Shown here piece by piece: positions 23,640 to 35,720 of a stretch of DNA of 64,000 bases. The notes below the pieces were generated by a model that saw nothing but the letters and a program-made list of their open reading frames with translations, did no database searches and had not been told where the DNA came from. The position numbers and the translations under genes were made by a program. The first letter of the stretch is position 1, and each line of letters begins with the position of its first letter. This stretch comes from Vigna angularis (lineage: Eukaryota; Streptophyta; Magnoliopsida; Fabales; Fabaceae): assembly GCF_016808095.1 (NCBI RefSeq), contig NC_068977.1, positions 3,098,479-3,162,478 of the forward strand. Direction: 5' to 3'.

Positions 23640-23970
23640 TTGTTAAAATGATGGTATGAAATTGTCATTCATTTTAATTTATTTTTTATCTATTTATTCA
23701 ATTTATTTTTATTTTTCTAAATTAAAGTTAATTTTTTTTACCAAAAAGTATTTATATTTTATTTAATAATATTTTGCTTTATAATCTCAAATTTAGTTTA
23801 AATTTTTCACTACAAATTATTTAAATTCTATTTAGTAATATTTTAAGATTTATAGTAGTTTTAAATTTGGATTAAAAATTTTATTAAAAGTTATTTATAT
23901 TTTATTTGATAATATTTTGGCAATTTATATTTTCTTTCACTTTTATATTTAAGTTGTTTTTACTATTTTA

Positions 23971-25930
23971 TGTAAAAATTTAGAAAATCTTTGGTAGTGT
24001 ATTTAAAATGATGAGACTTGAATATTTTAATAATAAAAGTTTAAAGTATGAATATAATTTTTATAAACGAGTTTTATTATCTAAAATCATATCATCTTTT
24101 TATATTTTCTCTTTTTTAAATCTGAATGAAGATCGGAGGCCAATAAGATGATCTTTGGGACGAGTTTTCCACTTTTATCTAGTTAGTTTTTGCAAAATAG
24201 TAAGCTAGTTTTTTACCCTTTTTCTTAGTCTGTGCACTCAGATGTGCATGTGGATTGTCTTAATTTGCATGTGATGCTTGAGCTTTCTTTAAGAGTTTTT
24301 GTTGAATAGTGATCCTAATGGTGTATCCTAAATAGAGCTACATTTGTGTTTGGAGATGTTTTTAACTCTCTCAAATTGTTTGACTGTCTTTTAAGTAAGG
24401 GAAACTAATTGCTTTGTTTTTAAGTTGTAGATGTCTTTAAATTTATGTTTTTGCATGATTGAGTGATATAATGGTGTTTGATTGCTGAAATTTGGTTTGT
24501 GTTGGATGGTTGTATGTTGTTTGCATTGATTGAATTGTTGAATTAAGGAATTTAGGATATGATCAATTGAAAAAATTGGTATATGCCCTCACATTGAAAG
24601 TTATTTTTGACCAAAGTACTAAGTAGAGAATACCAATTTGACCATTTGAAGATGTTCCTTTTTTCCCAAATCATAGTTGTAAGTATGTTGATATATGATA
24701 CAACACTGAGCGATGGTAAGTTGGCGTTGAACACCAATTCATTGAGTAGGTCTGAGAGCATTTTAGCTCCAGATCATTGAGTGTTAGTCTTGAACTGCCG
24801 AGTGCGTGAAAATTCAAATGTTTTGGCATTGAGTGGTAGTAGAGCAATGTTGAAAATCATTTTTACTGTAGGTCTTGAGCAATTTTGTTTTAGAATGTTC
24901 AGCGGCATAAGGATTTTGTTGAGCGCAACTTTTTGTGAAACCTTTTGTGAGAGGTTTTGTATTGAGCATCTAACTTGCCGTTGAGCGTCACCTTTTATGA
25001 GAAGCCTAGTATTCATGTTTGAGTTTTTTCTATTTCAGGCTGTTTGAAATGAATTTACAATGTACTTGATACATGTCTAAGTGTGTATGGCATTTATTCA
25101 TATATGAAATTATGGTGATAATGAGTATGGTATATGTGTAGCGTAATTCCATGAATCTCATAGAGAGATTATATCGTGGTGTTTCACTAGTGAATGTATT
25201 GATATATAGATTCAGTATTAGGAGTTATCATGTCGCTTTAATAATCATCCAATCTCAAGTAGAAAAGGATGGGGTATGCGATAAAGGTGTAAGAGGTCCT
25301 AGTTTAGGGACTTTACCTTGATCAAAGATGGTTAATGGACTAACCTTGTGTGTGATAGATTGGATTGACGAGCTATTCCACCGCCACAAGTGCATAATTC
25401 ACAAAGTTTGATATAAATACATGTATTTGGATGGTTAAGTCTAGTATAAGTATTGGTATGAGCTAAGATCGTTGCTATGAATTATTTACATGTGTTAATA
25501 TCTCTAAATTGTTGTATAATTATTCGTTTTGCACATAAGTTTATCCTTTCTTTTGTGTTTCTTTCTGTCTATGTGATTTTCTTGTTTGTAATTATCACTT
25601 TAATGATGTGAAAGCAATTGATCCAGTTCAAGAGGATGACAATGAGGTAGTATAAGTTTAGGATAATCAGAGTATGTATATGTTTTCCTTTTTAAAAAAA
25701 CTTATTGTGTTTTCGAATTAGTGTATTATTATCTTTAGTTGTATATAACCTGGGTATATGTATATTTTTGGTATTATATAATTATATTTAAAATAACTAT
25801 AATAACATGACGATATGTATATATTTGTGAAGTATATGTTCTTAAATATTGGATGTGTGATTTTTTTTAGTAGTTGTTACAATTTATGTGCTCATAATTT
25901 TGTAATTCTAAATATTTGTTTTCTTTTAAT
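23971..25930 (+). mobile_element. Diverged gypsy-type LTR, copy A
   Basis: It begins tgtaaaaatttagaaaatc, and its first ~150 bp align with the LTR starts at 48984 and 50179 (shared block ttaaaat-atgaga followed by an AT-rich stretch with ataaacgagtt). From about 24415 to 25930 it aligns colinearly with the inverted copy at 37740-38895. The stretch 24690-25010 repeats a 'ttgagcg' motif also seen at 41226-41530. No coding sequence. Ends are approximate. Confidence 0.5.
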
Positions 25931-25970
25931 AATTTTAGTAATTATTCATTACTTTTAAACATTTTTAATG

Positions 25971-26230
25971 TAAGGACCTAAAAAAATAGAATTTTAGAAT
26001 TAATAGTGGTTTAAAAATTGAGAGTTGATTATTTTAATATTGAAAATATTTGGTATAAATAATTTTGTTATAAACATGTTTTATAATTTTAAAACACACC
26101 ATCCTTATAAAAATAAATTTTTTATAGTTTTTTTACTTTTTTCTCCCTCCATGTTCATCTTATTGAAGATTTAAATCTTATTGAAGATTTAATATTATAA
26201 AAGTAATCATCGTGAGCTTTTTAATTTAGA
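25971..26230 (+). mobile_element. Gypsy-type LTR start, fragment
   Basis: It begins tgtaaggacctaaaaaaat and aligns in order with the LTR start at 50179 (tgtgagaacctaaaaagaag), including a ggtttaaaaa block, a TATA-like ggtataaat and the aaaacacacca block. It lies directly downstream of copy A. Confidence 0.45.
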
Positions 26231-26392
26231 TTGTAAGTTAAGTTTTAATTTTTTTATTGATCTATTTCTATCTATTTTATGCTGTATGTGAGTATTTTTT
26301 TTATTTAAAACTCTACTCAAAATAATTAGTTAGACTTTTGTATGATATTAGTTATCAATTAAATTAATATAAACCATCATTGTAAAAAGGAA

Positions 26393-26501
26393 AAGAAAGA
26401 GTGTATAAAGAGACATTTAGTAACATTTTTTTTGTTAGAATTGTGAAGAAAGAGTGTGTAAAGAGACATTTACTAACACTTTTTTTTGTTAGAAACGTGG
26501 A
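26393..26501. repeat. Tandem duplication, ~54 bp x 2
   Basis: Two adjacent copies of aagaaagagtgtataaagag followed by acattt-gtaacattttttttgttagaa, differing at a few positions. Confidence 0.9.
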
Positions 26502-26826
26502 AAGTGAATGATTATAAATTTGAAGCGATTAAAAAATGTATGAAAAGTAGATAAAAAAATGAATGATTAATTTAAAGTGATTAAAAAGTAAATGAAAAGT
26601 ATGGGATTTTGTTTGATAGAAAAGAGATTTGAGCAATAAGTTTATTAAGATATTCAATAGATTTAATTGATGAATAAATGTTAGTATATTCATTTTCAAT
26701 GTAATATGAAAACTGCCTTTAAATATATATTTTTAAATATAAATATTTTTCATTAAAAGGTATTAATTGATAAAAAAAACACTTAAATTAACAAACCTCT
26801 TGCTTTATGCACTTTCATAATTACTA

Positions 26827-27761
26827 AAGCTGTCAAAATGAGTAACCCGACCCGACCCAACCCGACCCATCAAGGTTTGGCCACTTAGTAAGCCAACCCA
26901 ACCTGACTCATTTATTAACAAGCCAAAAAAATTTGAACTCGACCCAACCTACCACGGGTTGATGGGTTAAACGGGTTGGCTCATTGACTCACTTAATTAA
27001 CTTATTTTTCACCCTCTTCTTCTCATATTCTTATAATATATTACTTTGATCGATCAAATTAAAACAGTAATAATTGGACCAATTGATATAAAAGAAAATG
27101 AAACAAAAGAAATATATTGTTATATATATTCTAAGCTATTAAACATAAAATTTTGCCAATTTAGTTTAATGATACATATACAACAGTTTGATCAAGAAAC
27201 TACATATAGCCGTTAACAAAAATATATAGAACAAGATAAAATTATCATGCTTGTAGATAGGTCTAAAAACAAGATAAAACAAATGATATATTCCTGAATT
27301 ATCCAATCTATAATATTATCCATCTATTAAATTGGAGTCCTGAATGGATAAATCCACGATATTATGCTCTCTTGAAGCATCTTCTTCTTTATCTTCATCT
27401 ATAATATTATCCAATCTATAATCTTAGGGTTTTATTTGCAGAGGAAAACTTTTGGAAAGACAGCAGCGCGAAAGGCTTTATTGCTAAGTAAATGTTGTGC
27501 ATTTTGAATAATTAATTTAATTAATTTGATTTCAATAAAAAAAACTAGGATTTGAATAATTAATTTAATTTAATTAAGAAAAATAGGTGGGTTGGTGAGC
27601 CAACTCGACCCACCACGGGTTCAACCTGTGTGAGACGGGTTCTTAGTGAGCCAGATCAAAATTTGCTCGCATAAAAAAATTTGTACTTTTTTCCAACCCA
27701 ATCCGGTTCAAACCCGTGGTGAGCCGGATTAGCTCACGGGTTTCAACCCATTTTGACGGCA
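26827..27761. mobile_element. hAT-like non-autonomous element
   Basis: Left end aagctgtcaaaatgagtaac and right end (inverse) attgccgtcaaaatgggttg form imperfect terminal inverted repeats of the GCTGTCAAAATGGG type often seen in plant hAT elements. Inside both ends are clusters of gggttg/caaccc motifs (26845-26990 and 27590-27745) in opposite orientation. There is no transposase and no clear 8-bp duplication, so the element is old. Confidence 0.5.
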
Positions 27762-28845
27762 ATTGTCTTCATCCTATATCACTAAAAAATTAGAATATCT
27801 TCTCTCATTATATCACATTGTCTGTTTTGTTATTGTTTTTATTTTTATGCATCTCGAGCTACATGTTGATTCTCCATTACACTTTTTTTAAAAGTTACTA
27901 GGGTACAATTAGTAATTACGAGGGTGCCAAAAGATATGGGCTAAATGGATTCACAAAAGTAACCCAAAATAGGTCATGCCCATTGTAGCAAATGACATCT
28001 TGGCTCCATTGTGTTTCCATAACTTGGAACAAAACACACAAAAAAAATTAAAATTTAAAATGAAATAAAATAAACCTACTCATAAAAAAAGAACATTTAA
28101 TACTTATATCTACCAACTTCAAATATTAACTCAACATTAGAGGTTTAATAAAAGATTTAACAACAATAGTAATAATTATAATTATAATAATTTTGTAAGT
28201 CAATCAATATTTATTAAAGAAATAATAGAAAAATATTTAGATATTGAAAGTAGATTTTTGAGATTGGAAATTAATTACTTAATATTTCTTTGTTAAGTTA
28301 GTTATTATTATTATTATGTAAAATATGATAGAGGGGAATATTATATTTTGTATATATATAACTCGACAGAAGTAGTTTTCTGCTTGAACCCATTTTCAAA
28401 TGCAATGAAGAATTAGAGTTTTGTAGATTTTTGGATTCAAAAATTATTGTGTATTGATAATTTTAAAATTTTCAATATTAAATTTCAAGATTTCTAAACT
28501 TATTGCATGGTGTAAGTTCTGGTTTGCCTAGAAATAGAAAAGGAGAAAAGTTTTCTACAAAATAATCTTTTTTATGTTTCTTTGTTCAAGAGGTTGCATC
28601 AGTTTCTGATCAGTGACATTAGTATAATTCACAATATTCATACTGTAATCTTTTCTTAGTTGGGGAACATGGACCATATTAGCCCTACCATCCACCTTGA
28701 TTATCAACAGCAATTGTATTTACCATGCTTTGAATTCTAAGAATAACCTTCCAAATCCTGCTATCCAAAAAAATGTTGGTTTTTGAGGAAGAAGAGCAAT
28801 TATGAGTCATTTTTGTGATGACCATGACCTGTTTGAAAATATGCG
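27762..28845. other. Intergenic spacer and 3' flank of the phosphatase gene
   Basis: AT-rich, with no supported ORF. The part next to 28846 probably holds the phosphatase 3' untranslated region. A T-rich stretch at 28560-28700 could be the transcript end, but no specific signal is decisive. Confidence 0.5.
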
Positions 28846-31800
28846 TCAACCCTTTAATCTAAAGTTTGTGTTAGCATCTAGTACATTCTTGGTTAACAGT
28901 GACAATAAGGAAGATTTTCCATCTTCTTCTCCTCTGTTCATCCCCTGCCACAATTAATGAAAATCATAACATGAGAATATGAACACTTTTTATACAACTT
29001 AATTTGATTTTTCCAACATGATTTTGACAAAATCGTATTTAACTTTTGTTGACTGTTACAGAATAGTAATGAGAACTTACATTCTTGGGGTTCAACACTG
29101 TTTGAGGGATATTCTGCAACTCCATAAGTCCTCTGCTTGATGATTTGATTTCAATCTGTGTAGAGAAAAGTGCTGAAACTGGACGATGATCAGAGAACTT
29201 GCTTTCACTCCTGAAATAGTTAAGTTGCTCCACTCCTTTGCCATACCATAGAATTCTGTCACACCTGCACACATATAATTAATCTGTCACCACTTGTTTG
29301 ATGCAGACAACTTCTCTTAACAGTAACTTTAGTTTGCTTATTTTCATCAACATAATCTTTAGCGATTGAAAGAAACAAGAATGTATTTTCATACATAAAC
29401 AATTGTCTTATATACATAAAAATGATGTATGAAATTCATGGCTCAGATACATAAACAAGAAACAAGTATAAGTGAGTGATTGTTATGTACATACCATGCT
29501 GGAGTTCTTTGTTTTTCCCCTGATCTGTTTGGGAGGCTACCACAGTATCTATTGGTAGTGGAAGATGAGTATTTATATGTTGGGGCAAATTCTATATCAC
29601 CTTCTTTCCAACCCTCAAACACTCCACCTTCTTCTAGTTCTTTCTGGAGTTGATCAAACTCTTGCAATGCCTTCCAATCTTGTTTCCTTATCAGATGCCT
29701 AGCAAAATTATCCTCCAAGTATAGCCTATAGTTGAGGTCTCCAAACCAGAATATTCGGCTGAATCATGAGTTAAGAAATGCTACATGGTTAGAATAACAT
29801 GATGTGTTGCACATTTAAACATCTAACTAAACTCATGTTTTGCCTATGAAGAGTACTGTTAAGGTGTGTTTATCTAAACTCGTGTGGTGTACTTCATTTC
29901 AAAATTATTGATGCTGCCATGGCATGTGGTTTTGGCCAATTAAGATATTAATTTGTTAAGAATGAAGTTTGTATCTTCTTTTTGAACATCTTTTTTCTTT
30001 CACTTTGATTCCTTAACTAAACATACAACAACTAAAGTACAAAGTGACTCGAGTTCCTTCAATAATGCAAGCTAAGAATTTTGTAGCATGTAGGGGTGAT
30101 TCTATCTATGTTCCTCACAAGCTATGTTTTTTAGTGGACATAGAGGTCTCATAATTGAAAATTAGCTAGTGATGTCCTATTTTTCATTTTGTCACACCTA
30201 GAATTGTCACCACATAAATTACTTTTTTTTTTATCAGAACTTTTACTAGGCAACTCTAGCTACCATTTAAAATCATATTCTCAATAATTGAACTGGTATT
30301 GAACACAAACTATAGGGTAGAATTAATTTTCAGGTTGGTCTTGTCTTAACTAGAAACCTTGAAGATTTTCCCATGCACCATTCAACACTTTTTCTTTTCT
30401 CCTGCCCAATTATGCAGTCCTCTGGAAACCACTTTCAGTCTAATTGGAAAGAATTCAAAATATTCTAACCAATAGAAACAAAAACCAGTCTATTAGCTAA
30501 AACCAGGAAGTAATAGTAAACGTTTATACATAATTACACTTTTCATATCATTATTTCAGTTTTGGTTCATTCACAAATTTGACATCTAATATGTAATAGA
30601 AATACTGATGTGACACCATTCTGCATATTTATGTTGATACATTCATGACAATATTAGATATGAAGTTAAGGGATAAAATAAAATTTCTGAATAATAAATA
30701 GGAAAATGAAAAAAGGAGTGATGCAAGGTAGAGACAAACTCACTCATGGCCTAAGATGGATAGAGGATAATGATGGTCTTTTGTGGTCCTAGAAAAAGAG
30801 GTTCTCCTAAAAATCTCTGCTACCTGATGGTTCCTTCTCCCTTCATCACCCTTCTTCTCACCAGATGCTAAGTGTGCTGCTACAAAACAAAAACTTGTCC
30901 CTTCAATTGACATGCTAACTGCCACTGATCCTTTGTTTCCCAAGTACCCCATCACCCCACATGCCACTGAGCACACTCTCACATTTGAGACACTATACTT
31001 CCTCAACACCTCTTCCCTCAGCCACACACTTATGAACACTCCAACCATCTTCTTGCTGGCCACTAGTGTGTACTTGTCATTGTTGCTGTTGCCACCTCTG
31101 GTGTTTGGATTCTCCACATACTGATAACAATTGTCATCACATGCTAGCAGTGATGAAGAATTCAGCACTGGTGTCATCCAAGGGCATCCAAACTTGGCAT
31201 TCAGTGTTTTTCCTATTAACTGGTTCCAGCTTGTTGCCACTGCTGGATCCTCTGCTCCTATCACAGTTAAGGTCTTCAAAGGTACAATCTCTTGAAACCT
31301 GATAACATGATCCAAAAACTTTCATCATCTTCAGAGGTACAATAATCAAGTAAAGTTCTAATCAGATACAACATAAACTGATGATTTTTGTACAAATAAC
31401 TTAGGCCAATTTGTTGATTGACTTAAAAAAAATAACATAATCAGAAGGGTATTACTTTTTCTCAAGAAAATTGTTTAAGTTTGGAATTGTGTACATACCC
31501 AAGAACGTATATATCTGCAGCATTCTTGAGATTCAACCACTCGTCCAAGTCAACAGCCAAACTTCCTACAGGGGATCTACCAGCAACATTCCATGTACCA
31601 ACAAAGATCCTGAAATATAAACCGAACTATATATATGTTAAACAAACAAAAACCTTAAACTAAAATCATTACGTTAACATATGAGTCAAGTAGGAAGAAC
31701 TATACACACTCATACAGTTAATACTATCTCACAAGGCTGAGAGCCACACAGAAGATTTTACATATATATAGTAATAATTAATTGGTTTACCTTAGTTCAT

Positions 31801-32104
31801 TTGTTGAAATGCATGGATCCAATTCCAATGAGCGAAGGGAAAGGTTGCCCTCATAGTCATCACTCTCATCTTCTGCTCCATCTGAAATTAACACATGATG
31901 CATGCAGCACCCCCTTGATTAATTCTAGCCTTTGAAAGCAGAAGAAGAACATAGATACATACACATAAGTAACACACACATATATGAACCTTGAATCTCG
32001 TTCAAACTGAATGATGAAGGCCTGTCTTCTTCCTTCTGCTTGCTGTTGAACCAATTGCGGAGCCTGTGATGATACTTTCTTGCCTTCTGATTCTCCACCT
32101 CCAT
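28846..32104 (-). CDS. Type I inositol polyphosphate 5-phosphatase (7 exons)
   Basis: Removes the 5-phosphate from inositol phosphates or phosphoinositides. Exons in transcript order: 32104-31990, 31881-31791, 31609-31499, 31298-30744, 29758-29495, 29264-29081 and 28944-28846. All borders are GT/AG and the phases fit, giving 472 residues. Conserved blocks appear in family order: IFVGTWNVAGRSP (exon 3), VLGFQEIVPL (across exons 3-4), GVMGYLGNKGSVAVSM and CFVAAHLASGEKKGDEGRRN (exon 4), GHDRIFWFGDLNYRL (across exons 4-5), RTPAWCDRILW (across exons 5-6) and SKFSDHRPV (exon 6). These carry the expected Mg-binding and catalytic Asn, Asp and His residues. The Arg/Lys-rich N-terminus (MEVENQKARKYHHRLRNW) is typical of plant family members. 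The last intron is uncertain: if it is retained, exon 6 runs to a stop at 29039 and gives 453 residues. The WD40 repeats of the larger plant type II enzymes are absent. No frame damage is seen. Confidence 0.92.
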
Positions 32105-33737
32105 GACAAGAAAGGAGGGTGCCCTCTCTCTGAAAAATTCCTTTTACATACAAATTCAGTTAAAAGATGACAACTTGATGTGATATGTGAAGGGTTATCG
32201 TGTTAATCGCCCTTAGGACTAAACCAACAAGAGGAAGTGATGTGGCTTAAGAAAGGGTTAGTCTAGAGGTTAATTAGATCGTTAAACACAAGAGAGGGAA
32301 ACTAACAAAACACAGTTTTCAACATTTTTTTTCTAAGTCAAAACTGAAGACAAGTAGCTAAGAAGGTGAAGAGGGTGAATGGTAAAGGTGCATGATGCAA
32401 TAAATGATCTGAATCGAAATTGAAGAAGAAGTTAGATATAGGCCTCAAAAGGTTCCATCATTAGATTGATTATTAGAGCCCCGTTAGGTGGTGCTGGTCA
32501 CGTATGTCTCATGGATATCTACGTGACATAGCTGTTGTTTCGTTATTATTGCATGTTAAGTCAAATAATTTTGTATACCCTAGCTAATGTTCCTAGCTCC
32601 TTCCACTGTTTGGATAATTGGACCATTGTTCATCGAATGAAGACTAATAATATTATTGTTGTACTTAAATACAGTCACTTGCTTCTGCAATGTTTGTGAC
32701 TCAGAGATAAGGCTACAGAGCTACTAGTCCAGGTTGTTTTGGTTATGCATCACAGATATATTGTCTTTAATTCATATAACATTTTATATAAACATGTGTA
32801 CATAATAATATGTTGTTTTGGTTACATCGTATTGTGTCCTACATTGTTTTCAATCTAATTACAAGGTTTTCAACTTTTGAATACCCACCTACACTACAAC
32901 TGTGTATTCAAAAGATCTTCTTCAATACATTGTTCTCATGGATTGCATTTTATAAGTCTTTCAAGAAAATTTACCAGAGAGATGACTTTAATAAAATATG
33001 AGTTCAATTCATCTCTCATCTCAAATATTCACATTACTTTCAAACCACAACTTAAAATAATAAGTTTATGGATATTATTTCTGATATAGTGTTAAATTTT
33101 CTTGTTTTATCAATGTGTAACTCAAACTTACACTTTAATTCTAAACTAAATAATTCATTGTTTCGTACAAATGTATTTGACCATTTAATAATAATGAATT
33201 TTTAGTGGTTTAAGTTCAATGAATTTTGCATCAACATTAATTTAAGTACAATTCAACTGCATTGGTTGAAACTTTTTCCCTATTTGAACAGAGCCTTTGT
33301 ACTGGTAGAATTCATTTTGTAAATAAAGGTTTTGATATTTTCTGATAGAATTTGAAGATTCACTTGTTAAATTGTATAAATGGGTCATTTTTTTTTTCAT
33401 TTTGGTTTCTTAACTTTTTTCTGTGAATATCTATATTATGATCTTGTATTGTTTGTAGTATTATTTGCATATATTATCTAATGTGTCTGTGTGCACTGAA
33501 TAAAACCATCGTTTTCCAAAAAAAGCCCTGAAAAAAAATAGTATGAAATTAATAGTTAGCTTATCATAGAGTTTGACTTTGGGGCAGTGCTTTGATTTCA
33601 TAGTTAAAAACGGTACGATATGTCTTTAGATATTATCTCATTCACAAGCATTATTATTACTATTAATTTTAATATTACTATTTGTTCTTATCATATTTAA
33701 TATCGTTTAAGGATTTAAGGGTTACGGAATGTTATTG
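32105..33737. other. Promoter-side flank of the phosphatase gene and AT-rich spacer
   Basis: The first few hundred bases upstream of 32104 should hold the 5' leader and promoter of the minus-strand gene, but no clear TATA box could be chosen. The stretch 32810-33090 has open frames of AT-rich composition without any domain. A piece near 32960-33020 vaguely resembles 1375-1430. Confidence 0.45.
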
Positions 33738-34690
33738 TTCGAATTCTAAATTTGTCGAATTAAATAATTAAATTCAATTATTATATATTTGAAATATTGT
33801 CTGAAATTTTATTTATCATTGTACCAGGGAGTGCCGGGCGCCGTATAAAGGACGCCCGTGAGGTGACGGGCGCCGTACAAAGGACGCCCATGAGGTGTCG
33901 GGCGCCGTACAAAGGACGCCCATGTCACACCCGGAGGAATAAATGCTCGACCGCCCAAGTCTCGACCGCCCAAGTAGGAACGGATTGAACCTAGACTCCG
34001 TATAAACTCTCCTACACCAGCAAGTGTCGGGCGTCGTACGTAAGGACGCCCACGAATGAGGCCGTCCGCCCGTCTCGGTGCCTACGTCGCCCAAATGGGC
34101 AGAACCTCTGTTTGTAAGAGAAACTTTGAAGAACTCACATGGAATTCCGTCACCACGGGACAGCCCCGCACTCTCTACACTCACAAAAAGTGTTCTACAG
34201 GAAGATGCTGAGAGACGAACGTCTGGTATCATGAAGTGCCGGGCGACCGCGTAGAGGATCGTCCGCCCAATTTGGTGCCCGAGTCGTCCATAGGTAAGGC
34301 GGACGCCCGTATCACTTGGGCGGACGCCCATGTCACACTGACCGGCCAAATCACTAATCGTTGTGGTTCAAGTAAATTAACCTGGTTTAGAGGTAAGTAG
34401 AAATTAGAAGCTATTGGGCTGATTGGGCCGTGATTAACTTTTCACTAATCCCAAGCCCATAGCGAAAACTATAAATACAGGTTCACGGTGAGTGGTAGAT
34501 AGGTTACATTGAATGCACATTTATTGCTATCCCCTGAGAAAAGCCATTGCTCTGGAACTGACTTTGGCATTGGAGAATCTTTTGTAGGTCTCCACCCCTC
34601 CGGATCAAGAGGAAAGTCAAAGCTTGAGAAGAAGATCCGCCGCTGAGACAAAATCGCAGGAGAACTTGAAGGTTTAGAACAGCACAGCCC
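33738..34690 (+). mobile_element. GC-rich LTR of a gypsy-type retrotransposon, probably solo
   Basis: A GC-rich island (33828-34340) is followed by a TATA-like actataaatac (about 34468). Downstream lies the block ggaactgactttggcattgg (34554) plus gaggtctcc-like sequence, reminiscent of the 3' half of plant Ty3/gypsy LTRs. No primer-binding site, polypurine tract or coding region adjoins it. Both ends are approximate because no TG...CA pair with a target duplication could be fixed. Confidence 0.5.
33832..33925. repeat. GC-rich hairpin array, three ~32-bp units
   Basis: Three tandem copies of gggcgccgtacaaaggacgc followed by ccatgaggtgtc, each with the inverted pair GGGCG...CGCCC. A fourth, diverged unit (gggcgtcgtacgtaaggacg) lies near 34029, and related ggacgccc motifs recur to 34330. 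Confidence 0.85.
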
Positions 34691-35678
34691 TACACATCCG
34701 AAACAATCATGATTTTGTGATGTCTTAAAGAATAAAAAAAGATGAATATTTAAGTGGATTTATCTTCACTTTTAAACGAGACTATTATGTATAATAGAAA
34801 TAATATTATTATTAGTATTATAATCAAAATTTTTAAAAAAAAGTAGGCGTATAGTTGAAAGTGATGCAATTGGTACGGATCAGGGAAAATCCGTGGTGGT
34901 TAGTTGACGTTGAACAAAGGCAACAGTGATGTTGTTGGGTAGTTTAAACTCAAATTTAGTTCACCACTTTCTCTATAAACTATTTTTAATTAATTAAAAA
35001 AATAAAAACTTGGACTTTTGTTTCTGACGTTAAAACTTTGGACTTATTATAGCAATAATTTCTTAACTTTTATATTATAAATTGAAGTCTTTATTTGTAA
35101 ATAAAAACAGGTACCCTTTTTTTTATATATTTTATACATTTCCTTGAAAAAAATTACAGTTTTCTCTCTTGTTAAATTTTTACATTGAAATTTTCATTTC
35201 TAAAATATCAAGTTTAACTGTTTGTTTTTTATTTACAGTTATGGATTTTTTTTAATCTTAAATATTTTAAAATTGATTCTGTTTGTTATTTATATTTATT
35301 AATGTTTTCTTCTGAATTTGCTTTGCTTTTTTTCTTAAATTTAAAAAGAAATACTCCTATGACAGATAGATGTTTGCCAGTGATATAACATATAAATAAA
35401 TAAATAAATATGATGACCATTGAATTGATCAAAATTTTGTACGAATGTATGTTTGTCTAAATTTTAAAGAATTCAACTTTTCTTAAGACAATATAGTAAA
35501 AATAATTATCCATAAGAAAATATTTTCAAAGCTATTATTCAAAGTAAAAATTGATTAATTTTTTTTATGAATTTTACAAATTTGAAGCTGTCTGATGGAT
35601 GAGTTTCATGCTTTATCTTTTCAAAGGACAATATATACAGCTGTAATCCATAGTAAGCAGAAAAGGAAAGTTTAGAGT

Positions 35679-35720
<42 letters not shown>

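Noticed and set aside
30912..31302. Plus-strand ORFs over the phosphatase exon 4
   Set aside because: Antisense shadows of a well-supported coding exon.
33816..34349. 177-residue minus-strand ORF, GC-rich
   Set aside because: It spans the LTR hairpin array and has no domain; long open frames are expected in GC-rich repeats with few stops.
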